Shown here one piece after another: positions 8,259 through 17,393 of a stretch of 64,000 nucleotides of DNA. Position numbers and translations under genes: made by a program. Positions within the stretch are counted from its first letter, which is position 1. Every line of letters begins with the position of its first letter. Origin of the DNA: Bacteroidales bacterium UBA1794 (lineage in GTDB: Bacteria > Bacteroidota > Bacteroidia > Bacteroidales > Bacteroidaceae); contig DCFW01000040.1 in assembly GCA_002315435.1 (NCBI GenBank), positions 69,088 to 133,087 of the forward strand. The letters run 5' to 3'. The notes beneath the pieces are model-generated. The model was not told the origin of the DNA. It ran no database searches and saw only the letters and a program-made list of their open reading frames with translations.

Positions 8259-8517
8259 AATTGAAAAATTTAATTGTTATATAATTTATTTTCTTCCTAT
8301 ATTTGCACTGTGCAAACGAATAAGCGCATTGCGCAATGCACGGATGGCATAACGTTGCTATATATATTTGCACACCGCATGCATTTATTTGCTTAATGCA
8401 ATTTTTTATTTGCATGATGCAAAGTAAAGTAATATTTTCTTATTACGCAAAATATTTTTGCATATAATGCAAAGTATTTTTGCTTAATTTGTGTAATTAA
8501 TTGTAATACAACGCTTT
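8259..8517. promoter_or_regulatory. Divergent phage control region with TTGCA palindromes
   Basis: This gap separates the Cro-like and repressor-like genes. It contains TTGCA-N3-TGCAA at 8303-8315 and 8410-8422, TTGCT-N3-TGCAA at 8389-8401, TTGCA-N5-TGCAA at 8458-8472, and a perfect 14-bp palindrome GCATTGCGCAATGC at 8326-8339. Weaker half-sites occur near 8368-8384 and 8447-8462. On the + strand, TATATTTG boxes at 8298-8305 and 8363-8370 match the Bacteroides -7 consensus, and both overlap or abut a palindrome. The layout fits an operator array for the lysogeny switch. Confidence 0.65.
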
Positions 8518-8835
8518 ATGGATGGAGATTATGTGAAAAAAAAATTACTTGGTGCCGGGTTTCAACCTACCATTTTATCAAAAAAACTTGGCATAACGCA
8601 TCAAGCGATGTCTGCCCGACTCGCAACGGCTGACGTGAAAGTGAATTTTTTGTTGGACTTATGTAGGATAACAGAATTACCGTTATCTTATTTTCTTGAT
8701 GAAGTGCCTCTGTCGCCTGATGTTAAAACATTGGACAAAATGCTTAAGCAAAAAGACTCAGTTATTATGAAACAAGCTGAGGAAATAGGGCGATTAAAGG
8801 CTAAAATAGAGTATTTAGAAGATGTAAATAAATAA
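8518..8835 (+). CDS. Probable prophage repressor, HTH plus coiled coil
   Basis: A 105-residue protein with an N-terminal XRE-like helix-turn-helix (LGAGFQPTILSKKLGITHQA, with GITHQAMSARL as recognition helix) and a C-terminal coiled coil (about 72-105, LDKMLKQKDSVIMKQAEEIG then RLKAKIEYL). The coiled coil would make it a dimer or higher oligomer, fitting the paired palindromes upstream. It has no cleavable LexA/CI-type peptidase tail, so induction would not be by RecA-driven self-cleavage. It points away from the early operon and ends the recognisable prophage. Confidence 0.65.
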   Translation: MDGDYVKKKLLGAGFQPTILSKKLGITHQAMSARLATADVKVNFLLDLCRITELPLSYFLDEVPLSPDVKTLDKMLKQKDSVIMKQAEEIGRLKAKIEYLEDVNK

Positions 8836-8950
8836 ATGTACAATTAATACAGATTTATCATTTATAGCGGATTGAACAATTATTACACTTATTAAGTGTA
8901 TGTAGTAGAGGTAATTATAAACTGATTATATTTCCTGTCATCCCGACAGA

Positions 8951-8995
8951 GCAAGGAGTTAATAGTCAATAGATTATTAACTCCTTGCGTTTTTA
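8951..8995 (+). terminator. Intrinsic terminator
   Basis: A 14-bp perfect stem (8951-8964 with 8975-8988, arms starting GCAAGGAGTTAATA) with a 10-base loop is followed by GTTTTT. It stands 115 bp after the repressor-like gene and 87 bp before the fusion gene at 9082. It would stop rightward transcription at or near the prophage edge. Confidence 0.8.
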
Positions 8996-9081
8996 GGTAT
9001 TTTCTAATTAGAACCTTCTGCTATTTATTTGAATCGATATAATCTAAGCTTGACAGATCTATAATATATAAAATAAAATTA

Positions 9082-10374
9082 ATGAGGAAAGATGGATTTT
9101 TAAGATGTACTGTCCTGGTGATAGGACTATTTGTAATGGCTTTAGGAGTTGCTTTATCTGTAAAAGCAAATTTAGGAACATCTCCAGTTTCTTGCGTTCC
9201 ATATGTTTATAGTTTAGGTTTTCCACTTTCCATGGGATTGATCTCAATTATCGTTAATGTGATAATTATCTTATTGCAAATAGCACTGTTGCGAAAAGAC
9301 TATCAACTAATGCAGTTGATACAATTGCCGGTAGCTCTAATCTTTGGTTTCTTTATAGATTTTGCTATGTTTCTGGAATCAGGAATTCAAACTTCCAATT
9401 ATTTACTTCAGTGGGTTTTCTGTTTGCTGAGCTGTGCGATTATTGCATTCGGCGTATTCCTTGAGGTGAAAGCTAATGTCACATATCTTGCAGGTGAAGG
9501 TTTGGCGCTTGCTATATCAAAGGCTTTTCATAAAGAGTTTGGAAAGGCGAAAGTAGGGGTTGATGGTGCATTGGTTGTTATAGGAATTATCAGTTCATTT
9601 GTTCTGCTTCATAAACTGGAAGGTATACGTGAAGGTACTATTGCCGCAGCTCTTTTAGTCGGTACCATTGCTCGTTTCTACAGCAAAAAGATAAAATTTG
9701 TTGATATACTTTTAGGAAATAAAGAGAAGAAAGAACCCGAAATGCAAGCCTATACTGTTGATGATGGGAACAAAATCATTATCACGATTGCACGTGAGTA
9801 TGGCAGTGGAGGTCATGAGATAGGGGAAATAGTTGCAAAGAAGTTAGGTATATCATTTTATGATACAAAGTTGATCGATCTATCAGCTGCAGAAGGAGGG
9901 TTGACACCTGAATATGTGAAAGAGCATGAACAGAAGTTAACTAATAGCCTATTATTCGATCTATATGAGCAGAATTATGCTTATGTGAATGAGGAGATGC
10001 CCCCACTTGATATCCTGTTTATGGTTCAAAGTAAAGTTATTAGAGATATTTGTGAAAAAGAATCATGTGTGATTGTGGGACGTTGTGCGGATTATGTTTT
10101 AAAGGGTAATTCAAATTGTTTTAATACGTTTGTTCATGCGGATAAGAAGTACAGAATTCAACGTATCATCAATGAAGGTATTGATCCTAGCATGGCAGAG
10201 AAAGAATTGGAAAGAAAAGACCGGGATAGGGCAAACTATTGCAAACATTATACGCATGGAATTTGGGGAATGGCGACTAACTATAATCTAACTGTTGACA
10301 GTTCTTCATTTGGTCCGGAGGTATCTGCGACACTGATTATTGATGCTCTGTACAAGCATGTAAAGAAAGAGTAA
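9082..10374 (+). CDS. YczE/YitT-like membrane domain fused to cytidylate-kinase-like domain
   Basis: A 430-residue two-part protein. Residues 1-210 form about six membrane segments with the KANLGTSPVSCVPYVYSL motif of YczE/YitT-like membrane proteins. Residues 225-430 are a cytidylate-kinase-like P-loop domain (IAREYGSGGHEIGEIVAKKL at about 235-254, then CVIVGRCADYVL). The Gly-rich loop GSGGHEIG departs from classical GxxGxGK, as is usual for this family. The real phosphate acceptor is not known. The same two-domain architecture is known in Bacteroidetes and Clostridia, so this is not a chimera of assembly. It is the first non-phage gene after the prophage. Confidence 0.75.
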   Translation: MRKDGFLRCTVLVIGLFVMALGVALSVKANLGTSPVSCVPYVYSLGFPLSMGLISIIVNVIIILLQIALLRKDYQLMQLIQLPVALIFGFFIDFAMFLESGIQTSNYLLQWVFCLLSCAIIAFGVFLEVKANVTYLAGEGLALAISKAFHKEFGKAKVGVDGALVVIGIISSFVLLHKLEGIREGTIAAALLVGTIARFYSKKIKFVDILLGNKEKKEPEMQAYTVDDGNKIIITIAREYGSGGHEIGEIVAKKLGISFYDTKLIDLSAAEGGLTPEYVKEHEQKLTNSLLFDLYEQNYAYVNEEMPPLDILFMVQSKVIRDICEKESCVIVGRCADYVLKGNSNCFNTFVHADKKYRIQRIINEGIDPSMAEKELERKDRDRANYCKHYTHGIWGMATNYNLTVDSSSFGPEVSATLIIDALYKHVKKE

Positions 10375-10865
10375 TGTGTATCGTTTTCGTTATTATTATA
10401 GTGAGTGGAATGTAAACAGTTAAACATAGGTGATTGATAAAACTTGTTTATAGTTCCTCTCTCTTTTTAGTAGCTTGCTATACAATTGAATGTTCGAATC
10501 TAGTTATCCCCACTAGGGAAATAAGAGATTAAATATTCAATTTGGATCTTTTATTGAGCAAAGTACATTTTGTTAAAGTATTTTCTTCTTGTGATATTCC
10601 TTTTACCTTTTAAATTACTAGATTATTCCATATGCTATTTTTTAGAACGCATATAATTGACAATTTGTTAATAATATGAATATTTCTCCGACAATCACTA
10701 GAGGTAATATTCAAGAATATAATTAATTCATCAAGTTTCGTTAAAAATTACACAAAATCCATCAAAAAATCACATACAAATTATAAGTATAACACTAAAT
10801 TTGTCCAATGATACTTCCTAATCAATGTTATTAGAAGTAAAAGTTAATACTAAATTTAATATGAT
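10375..10865. promoter_or_regulatory. 491-bp upstream region of the SusC gene
   Basis: No gene is seen here. A TAAATTTG box at 10796-10803 matches the Bacteroides -7 consensus and lies 62 bp before the SusC start, but no clear -33 box stands at the usual distance. An inverted repeat with arms beginning GAATATT and ending AATATTC spans 10678-10712 and could be an operator. The long leader and A+T-rich sequence are typical upstream of SusC genes. Confidence 0.4.
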
Positions 10866-13800
10866 ATGAAGCACAGAAAAGTAGTAAGGCTGTCCCTTAC
10901 TTTATTGTTGAGTCTGTTATGTGGATTCTCCTACGCACAAACTCAAAACGTTCTTGGTTTGGTAAGTGATTCAAAGGGGGAATCGCTGATGGGTGTGAAT
11001 GTATCTGTTGTAGGAACAAAAACAGGTACGGTAACAGATTTAGATGGAAAGTATTCCATAAATGTATCACCTAATGCAAAACTTCAATTTTCTTTCGTGG
11101 GTTATAAGTCTAAGACTGTTGCTGTAGCAGGACAGTCTCAAGTAAATGTTACTTTGGAAGAGAGTGATAAGTCACTGGATGAAGTGGTGGTAATTGGTTA
11201 TGGCGTTGTTAAGAAACGTGATTTAACAGGATCCGTATCTTCTATTAAGAGTGGAGATCTTGCTAAAGTTTCTACGAGTAATGCCATGCAGGCTATGCAG
11301 GCAAAAGTTCCGGGATTGGATATTCAACAATCAAGTGGCGAATCAGGTGCTGGTATTAGTATGACCTTGCGTGGTAATCGTTCAATATCTGCAACGAACA
11401 GTCCATTGGTTTTGGTCGATGGTATTGAATATGGTTCAACATTGGATATTGATCCTTCCGATATCGAGTCAATGGAGGTTCTGAAAGACGCATCATCTAC
11501 TGCGATTTATGGAACGAAAGGTGCAAATGGTGTTATCATTATTACTACTAAACATGGTAAGGCGGGTAAAACGAAGGTTAACTTTAATGCCTATTGGTCT
11601 TCAAATAGTCCCACAGATGTATCTAAAGTAATGTATGGTACGAAAGAAGTGCAGCGCTTAATAGATAAATCGGACTATCAAACGAATTATAAGACGTATG
11701 CAGCATCAGGGACATGGGGAACAGCATCATCAGCAGCTGCTGATGTATTGACAGAAAGTCTTAGTGACGGAACTACCCAAATGAGTATTTATAATGATGG
11801 GTCTTATACAGATTGGTTAGACATTATTTTAAAGAATGGAATGACACAAAATTATGATGTGGCTATTTCAGGAGGAAGTGATTTGACTCAATATAATATA
11901 TCAGCTGGATTAATGAGAGATGCCGGTTTGATGAAGAATGATGTGCAGGATCGTTACAACGGTCGCGTAAATATTGATCACCAAATAAATAAAGTATTTA
12001 AAGTAGGTACAAACATACTTTTTACTTATAAAGATCATGATAAGCGTAATTCAAGCGTTTATTCTCAAGCGCTGAAGATGACTACAATCACTCATCCGTA
12101 TTTGACCGATGGAACAATGAATGAAACCCCAAATCCATTTTATGCAGCACATTGTAATCCTTTGTTGGATGAAATTCCTGGGGCTTTTCAAAATAATATT
12201 AAAACTTCACGCTTCTTTGGAAATGTTTATTTGCAAATTAATCCTATCAAGAACATGACATTTAAGTCTATGTTCGCATTGGATGAAACGGGTGAAAGAA
12301 CAGGTTTGTACCAAGATTATAAGAGTGTAGCCCGTTATCAAATAGGATCGGGATATATAAGTAATACTTGGGATAATACAACAAAGTATACATGGGAAAA
12401 TACCTTGAATTATATGACTGATTTCGGACATTCAAGGCATAGTCTAACAGCTATGTTGGGGCACAGTATGAGCCAAAGTGTGTTTACTGAAACGAGTACA
12501 TATGGTAGTACTGCCGCTGAGCATTATTATAAGAGCAGTTTCTATGATTTGACAAAGATTACCTCTCCAACGAATAGCAATCAATATGTTAAGAGCTCTA
12601 TGCTTTCGTTCTTTGGACGTTTGAATTATAGTTACAAGGATCGTTATTTATTAACAACATCTTTACGTACGGATGGTTCTTCTGCTTTAGCTGATGGCCA
12701 TAAATGGGGATCTTTCCCCTCTGTAGCTGCTGCATGGCGCATTATTGATGAACCGTGGATGGAGAAAATATCTCATTCGCTTAGTAATTTAAAATTACGT
12801 GCATCTTGGGGGCTTTCAGGAAATGCAGCTATTGATGCTTATAGTACATTAGCCAAATTAAGCTCTGATGTTTATTATTATACAGCAGGATCGGATGTAG
12901 CTGGCAAGTTTCCTAATTCAATTTCGAATTCTAATTTGACTTGGGAAAAAACTTCTGCTTACAACTTTGGTTTGGACTTTGGATTAGCAAATAATAGAAT
13001 ATCAGGTAGTGTTGATTTCTACATCAATCATACATACGATTTACTTTATTATAAGAGCGCTCCAGCTTCATGCGCATTCCCTAATATGCTTGGGAATGTA
13101 GGTAAGACGAAAGGACATGGTTTAGAAGTTGCTTTGAATACATTAATTGTAAAGTCAAGAGATTTTTCATGGGATGTTAATTGGTCCTATTCTATGGCTA
13201 GAGATAAAATAACGAAGCTTGCAGATGGTGTAACTCAAGATATTAATGGAACAACAGGTCTTATTGTTGGGCAACCCGTATCTACATATTATGACTATGA
13301 GACGAATGGATGTTGGGGAATAGGTGAATTTGCTCAATATTTATCTGATTGGAAAACACGTCATCCAGACGGAGCTTCTAGTTTTCCTTCTACTTATGGA
13401 CTTCCAGGTACTTTAAAAGTTGTAGATCGTAATGATGATGGAACTATTGATTCCAATGACAGACGTGTATACAAGCGTAGTCCTAATTATATAGTCGGTA
13501 TGAATAATACTTTGACATATAAAAACTTTACGTTGTCTTTCTTGGTATATGCTCGTGTCGGAGGATGGATTTCATATGATATGAATAATCAATTGAACTA
13601 TGAATCTGCGAATTGGGGCGATTTGGATTATTGGACACCTACTAATACTAACGCAAAGTTCCCAAGTCCGGGTGCTGATAAAACAACATATTCTACTTAT
13701 TCTACAGCATTGAAATATGAAAAAGCGGACTATTTGAAATTCAAGGACATAACTTTATCTTATGATATGCCGAAGAGTCTGCTTAGCAAAGTGGGGGTAG

Positions 13801-13937
13801 GTAGTCTTAGGTTCTATGGCTCATTAAAGAACTTCTTTACCATTAGTCATATAAATAATTATGACCCGGAGCGTGGTGGTGCCATCACTTTCCCACTTGC
13901 TAAACAAGTTGTGTTCGGAGTTAATTTGCAATTTTAA
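10866..13937 (+). CDS. SusC-like TonB-dependent outer-membrane transporter
   Basis: A 1023-residue outer-membrane protein. A signal peptide (1-24, ending FSYA) is followed by a carboxypeptidase-D-like domain (about 28-105, GLVSDSKGESLMGVNVSVVG), a plug domain with EVVVIGYG as the TonB-box-like linker and the conserved SMEVLKDASSTAIYGTKGAN segment, and a 22-strand barrel ending in VVFGVNLQF. There is no STN domain at the N-terminus, so sigma/anti-sigma signalling is not expected. The SusD partner begins 14 bp downstream. The cargo is probably an oligosaccharide or peptide. No glycosidase is adjacent, so the substrate cannot be read from context. Confidence 0.92.
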   Translation: MKHRKVVRLSLTLLLSLLCGFSYAQTQNVLGLVSDSKGESLMGVNVSVVGTKTGTVTDLDGKYSINVSPNAKLQFSFVGYKSKTVAVAGQSQVNVTLEESDKSLDEVVVIGYGVVKKRDLTGSVSSIKSGDLAKVSTSNAMQAMQAKVPGLDIQQSSGESGAGISMTLRGNRSISATNSPLVLVDGIEYGSTLDIDPSDIESMEVLKDASSTAIYGTKGANGVIIITTKHGKAGKTKVNFNAYWSSNSPTDVSKVMYGTKEVQRLIDKSDYQTNYKTYAASGTWGTASSAAADVLTESLSDGTTQMSIYNDGSYTDWLDIILKNGMTQNYDVAISGGSDLTQYNISAGLMRDAGLMKNDVQDRYNGRVNIDHQINKVFKVGTNILFTYKDHDKRNSSVYSQALKMTTITHPYLTDGTMNETPNPFYAAHCNPLLDEIPGAFQNNIKTSRFFGNVYLQINPIKNMTFKSMFALDETGERTGLYQDYKSVARYQIGSGYISNTWDNTTKYTWENTLNYMTDFGHSRHSLTAMLGHSMSQSVFTETSTYGSTAAEHYYKSSFYDLTKITSPTNSNQYVKSSMLSFFGRLNYSYKDRYLLTTSLRTDGSSALADGHKWGSFPSVAAAWRIIDEPWMEKISHSLSNLKLRASWGLSGNAAIDAYSTLAKLSSDVYYYTAGSDVAGKFPNSISNSNLTWEKTSAYNFGLDFGLANNRISGSVDFYINHTYDLLYYKSAPASCAFPNMLGNVGKTKGHGLEVALNTLIVKSRDFSWDVNWSYSMARDKITKLADGVTQDINGTTGLIVGQPVSTYYDYETNGCWGIGEFAQYLSDWKTRHPDGASSFPSTYGLPGTLKVVDRNDDGTIDSNDRRVYKRSPNYIVGMNNTLTYKNFTLSFLVYARVGGWISYDMNNQLNYESANWGDLDYWTPTNTNAKFPSPGADKTTYSTYSTALKYEKADYLKFKDITLSYDMPKSLLSKVGVGSLRFYGSLKNFFTISHINNYDPERGGAITFPLAKQVVFGVNLQF

Positions 13938-13951
13938 TAAATACTAATATT

Positions 13952-16006
13952 ATGAGAAAGAATATATATATGTTATTGGCAGTATCGGTACTGCTTATGA
14001 TGAATGTATCATGCTCTGATTTTTTGAATGAAGAGAACAAGATAAGCGAAACTTCGTCAACCACATATAATACTGCTACAGGCTTGCAAGGTTTAATCGA
14101 AACATGTTATTCATATGCACGCGGATGGTATGGCAAAGAGGCTGGGCTAGGATTGTCGGAAATGGGAACTGATGAATTTTATTATGGGTATGATAATAAG
14201 CAAAAATCGCTTTGTTCTTATAATCTTAATTCGAATAGTTTGGATGATAATTCAAGTGATAATGCCAGTTTGGATCATTATTGGGAATTATTTTATCAAG
14301 CAGTGGATGCATGTAATAATGCATTGCAATATACTCAAGCTAATACAGCTGTTTCCACGGCAACAAAGCATCAATATTTGGGTGAATCCTATTTCTTACG
14401 CGCATTCTATTATTTGCATATGGTGAATATATGGGGACCGATTCCTTATAATAGTGAACCAACAACGTCTGAGAACATTCAGTATGCTCCTACACGTAGT
14501 TCTGAAGGAGAAGTTTACGGAAATATACTAGCAGACTTGGATAAGTCTATTGCTCAATTTGATTCGGCAGGATACAGGACCAAAGCTGACGGACGTGCAA
14601 ATTATTGGGCTGCTCGTGGATTAAAAGCACGTACATTGTTGTATGCTGCTTCGTGGTGGGGGACTGCCGGAAAGAATAACCAAATAACAAACAACAGTAA
14701 TTACAGTGGCAAAACAATAACGCAATTATATGCGCTGGCTCAGTCTGAAGCTGAGGCTGTAATTGGTAGCGGCATTGCTTCATTCTACTCTAATTATGCA
14801 GATACGTGGTCTATGAACAATGAAGATGTTTCTGCTAATAGTGAATCTATTTTTGGTATTACGTATTCTTCCGATATAACAAGTACTGTAAACTGTATAC
14901 CTCATCGTAACAAGACAAGTACTTCCGGTACTTCACTCGATTTTAATTCCTTAATCACTCGTACAGGGTACAGCCGTGGCGGTAGTGCTATGTTGTTGAT
15001 GTTCACTTCTATGTGGAATAATGGAGCTAGCGATTTGGGAGGTGATGGTAAAGAAGTCTTTGTTCGTGTACTGAGCAGTGCGTCTACTCATTATGTTAAG
15101 AATACGAAGACAGGAGCATCTGTTGATGTTTCAAGCACATATTCGCCTTATGGGCGTGGCTTTACTCGTTATCTGCCATCATTATATTTGTGGAATTTAC
15201 TTGAAGAGCATAAGGCAACGGATCAACGTACTGATGCAACGTTGTTGTCTGCTTATACTATTGCTAAAGGATTGGAGCATAGTTCTAAGAAATATACTCT
15301 TATGACTGATACGGCAATTTATTATAGCCCGTTAGATGGAAGTACTACGGCAGGTCAGGCAGCTCAAGCTTGGGCAAAGAATCGTTATCGTATACAGTTT
15401 GCTTCCGGTGGTGATATCCCTGTATACAGTTCTTCGGATCCATCTAAAGCCTTACCTACTGAAGCTGCTAAAGCAACATCAGATGTTTATGGTGATAATC
15501 GTTACAATACTTATAAGATTGCAGGTTGGTGTTCATATCCTGGAATAAAGAAGTTCTTGGACAATGTCTATAATCCGAGCTACCCTACATGGGATATATC
15601 CAGTCGTGATGCTATCGTTATGCGTTTGGCTGAAATGTATTTGATCAAAGCTGAGTGTCAGCTTTACACAGAAGGTGGTGCTGCTGCAATGGCAACGATA
15701 AATCAATTACGTACAGTAAGAGCTATCTCTGGAAAAGACAATACATTGAGCGGATCAGCTGATTTAAATACCATACTTGATGAACGTGCTGTTGAACTTT
15801 GTGGTGAGCAACAACGTTGGTTTGATTTAAAGCGTACTCATACATTAGTTGATAGAGTGAATCAATATAATGCTCAGGCTCAATCAGGAATAAAATCATT
15901 AGGTGTAAATTGCTATTTACGTCCTATCCCTCAGACGGAACTTGATGCTATTACTAATTATTCGACAGTAGAAGGTAGCGGCTTCTGGCAAAACTCCGGA
16001 TATTGA
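13952..16006 (+). CDS. SusD/RagB-like surface lipoprotein
   Basis: A 684-residue lipoprotein whose signal ends in MNVSC with the lipidated Cys at residue 21. The sequence has the SusD features: a tetratricopeptide-like N-terminal half (HQYLGESYFLRAFYYLHMVN, then WGPIPY) and the C-terminal RLAEMYLIKAECQL and ERAVELCGEQQRWFDLKRT motifs. SusD proteins form a lid over the SusC barrel at the cell surface and capture substrate. At 684 residues it is longer than the usual 500-600, and the extra length lies in Ser/Thr-rich loops of the middle part. It is co-transcribed with the SusC gene and closed by a terminator at 16022. Confidence 0.92.
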   Translation: MRKNIYMLLAVSVLLMMNVSCSDFLNEENKISETSSTTYNTATGLQGLIETCYSYARGWYGKEAGLGLSEMGTDEFYYGYDNKQKSLCSYNLNSNSLDDNSSDNASLDHYWELFYQAVDACNNALQYTQANTAVSTATKHQYLGESYFLRAFYYLHMVNIWGPIPYNSEPTTSENIQYAPTRSSEGEVYGNILADLDKSIAQFDSAGYRTKADGRANYWAARGLKARTLLYAASWWGTAGKNNQITNNSNYSGKTITQLYALAQSEAEAVIGSGIASFYSNYADTWSMNNEDVSANSESIFGITYSSDITSTVNCIPHRNKTSTSGTSLDFNSLITRTGYSRGGSAMLLMFTSMWNNGASDLGGDGKEVFVRVLSSASTHYVKNTKTGASVDVSSTYSPYGRGFTRYLPSLYLWNLLEEHKATDQRTDATLLSAYTIAKGLEHSSKKYTLMTDTAIYYSPLDGSTTAGQAAQAWAKNRYRIQFASGGDIPVYSSSDPSKALPTEAAKATSDVYGDNRYNTYKIAGWCSYPGIKKFLDNVYNPSYPTWDISSRDAIVMRLAEMYLIKAECQLYTEGGAAAMATINQLRTVRAISGKDNTLSGSADLNTILDERAVELCGEQQRWFDLKRTHTLVDRVNQYNAQAQSGIKSLGVNCYLRPIPQTELDAITNYSTVEGSGFWQNSGY

Positions 16007-16021
16007 TAGACTAAAATCTAT

Positions 16022-16056
16022 AAAAAGGCGCATGCATCAAGTATGCGTCTTTTTTA
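16022..16056 (+). terminator. Intrinsic terminator of the SusC/SusD operon
   Basis: AAAAAGGCGCATGC and GTATGCGTCTTTTTT pair around a five-base loop, with G-T wobbles, and the right arm runs into a T-tract. It starts 16 bp after the SusD stop. This separates the transporter pair from the Crp-type regulator downstream. Confidence 0.8.
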
Positions 16057-16079
16057 TGATCTAAACATTAGGATATCAA

Positions 16080-16700
16080 ATGTATAATCGTATTTTTGTA
16101 AGAAAAATGGGTATGAATGACCTTGAGAAGATTAAAAAGAATATATCCTTATGTATCTCTTTGAGCACGGAAGAATGGTGCAAACTGGAACATGTAATTA
16201 AGAGGAAAGCAATAAAGAAGAATGAGTCCTTCTTAAAAGAGGACATTGTCTGTGATTTTATTGCTTATGTAGATAAAGGTGCATTGATTTATTACAAATC
16301 ATTGGATAACGGAGATGAAATAACAACAGACTTCGCTTTTGAAAATGAGTGGGTCACTAATAATTATAGTCGATTAAAGAAATTACCTTCTCATCTCAAT
16401 ATAAAGGCAATAGAAGATTCTGAGTTGTTCTTTATACAAAACAGCGATTTGGAAAGATTGTATGTAGAGATACCTGCATTGGAAAGATTTGGCCGAATAT
16501 TGATGGAACAAGCTTATGTGAAATTGGTTCAATTGAGCATTGATTTGCAAACCTTGTCTGCTACGGATCGATATTTGAATCTTTTAGAGAGTTATCCAGA
16601 GATCTTTCAGAAAGTTCCTTTGTATCATATAGCTAATTATTTAGGTATAGCTCCTAAGTCTTTGAGTCGCATTCGTAATGGTCTTTTCTCGGAAAAATGA
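16080..16700 (+). CDS. Crp/Fnr-family transcription regulator
   Basis: A 206-residue protein with an N-terminal cyclic-nucleotide-binding-like beta barrel (about 15-135, IAYVDKGALIYYKSLDNGDE) and a C-terminal helix-turn-helix (VPLYHIANYLGIAPKSLSRI). The phosphate-binding cassette of true cAMP sensors is not apparent, and there is no N-terminal Cys cluster as in Fnr, so the ligand is unknown. Translation may start at residue 9 or 11 (MGMNDLEK). An outer-membrane barrel gene follows 75 bp downstream and is a plausible target. Control of the SusC/SusD operon upstream is also possible. Confidence 0.8.
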   Translation: MYNRIFVRKMGMNDLEKIKKNISLCISLSTEEWCKLEHVIKRKAIKKNESFLKEDIVCDFIAYVDKGALIYYKSLDNGDEITTDFAFENEWVTNNYSRLKKLPSHLNIKAIEDSELFFIQNSDLERLYVEIPALERFGRILMEQAYVKLVQLSIDLQTLSATDRYLNLLESYPEIFQKVPLYHIANYLGIAPKSLSRIRNGLFSEK

Positions 16701-16775
16701 TTTGGTAACAAATGTGGAGAATGAGTTAGAATAAGAATGGCGAACTTTGCAACGAAATAATAAAATATCAGAGTT

Positions 16776-17375
16776 ATGAGAAAAAGTATTGTTTGTTGCT
16801 TGGTCTTTTCTTTTTTGTTAGTCTTTAGTTTGAGTGCTCAAGATGTAGCTTCTCAATCTAACAATGTGGCTTCATCAACTAAGGAACCGAAGGAGGCGCT
16901 AGAGGTGGAAAGCTTATTCCCTATGTTTCTTACCGGTGGTTATCATATTGGAGTTGGATACAGATATGAGAAATTAAGAGTGCGTGTTAGTGTTATTAAT
17001 GGAGGAAGTTATGATGCCGAGAAAGCCGGTGTGAATAATTCGTCCGCTGATTTTAAAAGATATTACAAGACATCTCCCGGTGTATTCTTGGGGTATAATG
17101 TTTGGAAGAATCTTGAAGTTTATACTTATTTGGAGTTACATACATTCCAAATTGAGCAGAAGAGCACCGGGATGAAGAAAGATTTGTTTAGTGTGGATGC
17201 CGGTGGAGGTGTAGGATATCAATTCTTTATAGGTAAATCGTTTTATGTGCAACCTGCCTTTCATGTTTATTGTAGAAGAAGCAAAAGTCTTGATTTCAAT
17301 GGAGCAAAATATACGATTCCTAATATAGATTTGTCTCCGGTGATTCGTGTAGGATATAGAATATGGAGCAAATAA
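16776..17375 (+). CDS. Small outer-membrane beta-barrel protein
   Basis: A 199-residue protein with a signal peptide ending SLSAQ (about residue 22). After a short polar linker, alternating beta strands suggest an eight-stranded barrel (FLTGGYHIGVGYRYEKLRV, then DLFSVDAGGGVGYQFFIG, then PVIRVGYRIWSK with an aromatic near the end). The function is unknown. Its 75-bp distance from the Crp-type regulator suggests a shared transcript or direct control. It ends 18 bp from the convergent acetyltransferase gene. Confidence 0.7.
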   Translation: MRKSIVCCLVFSFLLVFSLSAQDVASQSNNVASSTKEPKEALEVESLFPMFLTGGYHIGVGYRYEKLRVRVSVINGGSYDAEKAGVNNSSADFKRYYKTSPGVFLGYNVWKNLEVYTYLELHTFQIEQKSTGMKKDLFSVDAGGGVGYQFFIGKSFYVQPAFHVYCRRSKSLDFNGAKYTIPNIDLSPVIRVGYRIWSK

Positions 17376-17393
17376 TGTAAGATTCGTCACAAG

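Noticed and set aside
8836..9081. A tRNA gene as attachment site at the prophage edge
   Set aside because: No cloverleaf or CCA-type end can be found in either strand. The only strong structure is the terminator at 8951.
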